A stretch of DNA of 64,000 bases from Sceloporus undulatus (lineage: Eukaryota; Chordata; Lepidosauria; Squamata; Phrynosomatidae): the NCBI RefSeq assembly GCF_019175285.1, contig NC_056527.1, positions 117,812,608 through 117,876,607 of the forward strand, read 5' to 3'. Every line of letters starts with the position of its first letter. Within the stretch, counting starts at the first letter, position 1. Positions 63,132-64,000 of this stretch are shown here, one piece after another. The notes beneath the pieces were generated by a model, which did not search any database, had not been told where the DNA came from, and worked only from the letters and a program-made list of their open reading frames with translations. The translations under genes were made by a program, and so were the position numbers.

Positions 63132-63222
63132 GATTATGTGGCTGTGTTCTGGAAGAGTTTGTTCCTGACGTTTTGCCAGCATCCGTGGCTGGCATCTTCA
63201 AAGAATGCTGGCATGGAAGAGA
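63132..63222 (-). mobile_element. Dispersed retroelement piece, hammerhead-family sequence
   Basis: GTTCTGGAAGAGTTTGTTCC, TGACGTTTTGCC and GGCTGGCATCTTCAAAG; reverse strand resembles the 55300 piece. Confidence 0.5.
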
Positions 63223-63430
63223 GTGGGGCATATATTAGAGAGTAAACATTAAAGAGCTGCAGCAGCTGCCAGTCAGAATTCGCAACACTGGGCTGAAGAA
63301 ACCAAACTTCTAGCTCAGTTATGTTCCAGTTTGCAATCGATCCTGATAAACGAATCACATGTTTGAGCCCTTTGCATGACACCAAAGGTGATATGGCATA
63401 CTTTTTGCTGTGAATCATGGCCAAAAACCT

Positions 63431-64000
63431 GGGCCTCGTTCCCACTACGTTTTAAACCGGTTTGCAAATTGGTTTGAAACTGTTTAAATGACCCTGGTTC
63501 ACACTGCGCCATGTGTTACGCCCATTTAACCTGTGTCTTTTTTACTCTGATTTCCCCCGCATCTTTTTGGATAAATCGATTTCGCACAAGTGTGATCCAG
63601 ATGCGGATCGGAATCGATTTCAAGAACCGATTTGAAGAATTGAATTCACAAATTGATACAATGTCAGTGTGAACGAGATGCAGATCGTAATCGGTTTACT
63701 ATGGTGCAATAAGGGGTTGCTGGGTGGGGAAGCGGGAATCAACAACCTGCGTTCACCCACCCTTCAACCCTCATATGGAAGTACATAAATGCAATTACAG
63801 TGATGGACAGAGGAGGAAAAAATCCCACTAAAAACACTCCAAATTGAACCGATTCATTCATCAATGTGACCCACAAATGGGTTATTTTATTTTTACAGCA
63901 ATACAATGCGATTGGGGCAAATGTAATGTGAACCATGCTCTGCTGCCGAACCGATCTCTTCATTCACATTGCAAAGTGATTTATTTATCAGTGGGAATTG
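63431..64000. mobile_element. MITE with TGGGCCTCGTTCCCACT end, running off the window
   Basis: Left end at 63431. The last bases (ATCAGTGGGAATTG) look like the start of the inverted right end, so nearly the whole element of about 580 bp is probably present. It is rich in GATCGGAATCG-type words. Confidence 0.55.

Overview
The window is vertebrate nuclear DNA, almost certainly from a squamate reptile (lizard or snake). The evidence is four spliced genes with clear vertebrate orthologues set in a dense mix of lizard-type repeats. These include about eighteen copies of a tRNA-derived SINE whose 3' end resembles the Bov-B LINE and ends in ACA repeats (Sauria SINE type), Bov-B/RTE fragments, CR1 LINE 3' ends finishing in the family's ATTCTATG-like end, and several families of small DNA transposons. 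An iguanian is my best guess, but the family cannot be fixed from sequence alone. Three 10-base N gaps (595-604, 24023-24032, 28659-28668) lie beside or near simple repeats or repeats.

All four genes are on the + strand. (1) 205-9165: the 3' half of DLG4 (PSD-95), nine exons covering SH3, HOOK and guanylate-kinase-like domains, followed by a repeat-poor candidate 3' UTR to about 11985. (2) 24123-33337: a complete asialoglycoprotein receptor (ASGR1-like C-type lectin) in eight coding exons, 288 aa. (3) 43879-48882: KCTD11, with a candidate TATA promoter and non-coding first exon and one coding exon with an AUG-started complete BTB domain. (4) 56363-60798: TMEM95, a sperm membrane protein of the IZUMO-like sperm-egg fusion group, in six recognised exons.

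DLG4-ASGR1 and KCTD11-TMEM95 are each neighbours in mammals (human 17p13.1), but there the two pairs are separated by many genes and lie in opposite orientation. Here they are adjacent and co-oriented, which a single inversion would explain. The genes do not form a functional unit: a synaptic scaffold, a glycoprotein-clearance receptor, a cullin-3 adaptor and a gamete protein.

Between and inside the genes the DNA is layered transposon debris. Several insertions carry readable target-site duplications, so a relative order of events can be given: hAT-type elements inside pogo/Tigger-like MITEs and CR1 copies, SINEs inside MITEs, and a MITE inside a SINE inside a minisatellite. No CRISPR array, rRNA gene or independent tRNA gene was seen. 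The most unusual points are an extra cysteine pair beside the sugar-binding site of the lectin, a 49-bp near-perfect hairpin in its 3' UTR, a KCTD11 with AUG-started BTB and a long acidic insert, a tandem array of half-MITEs in the KCTD11 intron, a hammerhead-like motif in a dispersed repeat, and a MITE family with consistent 3-bp target duplications.
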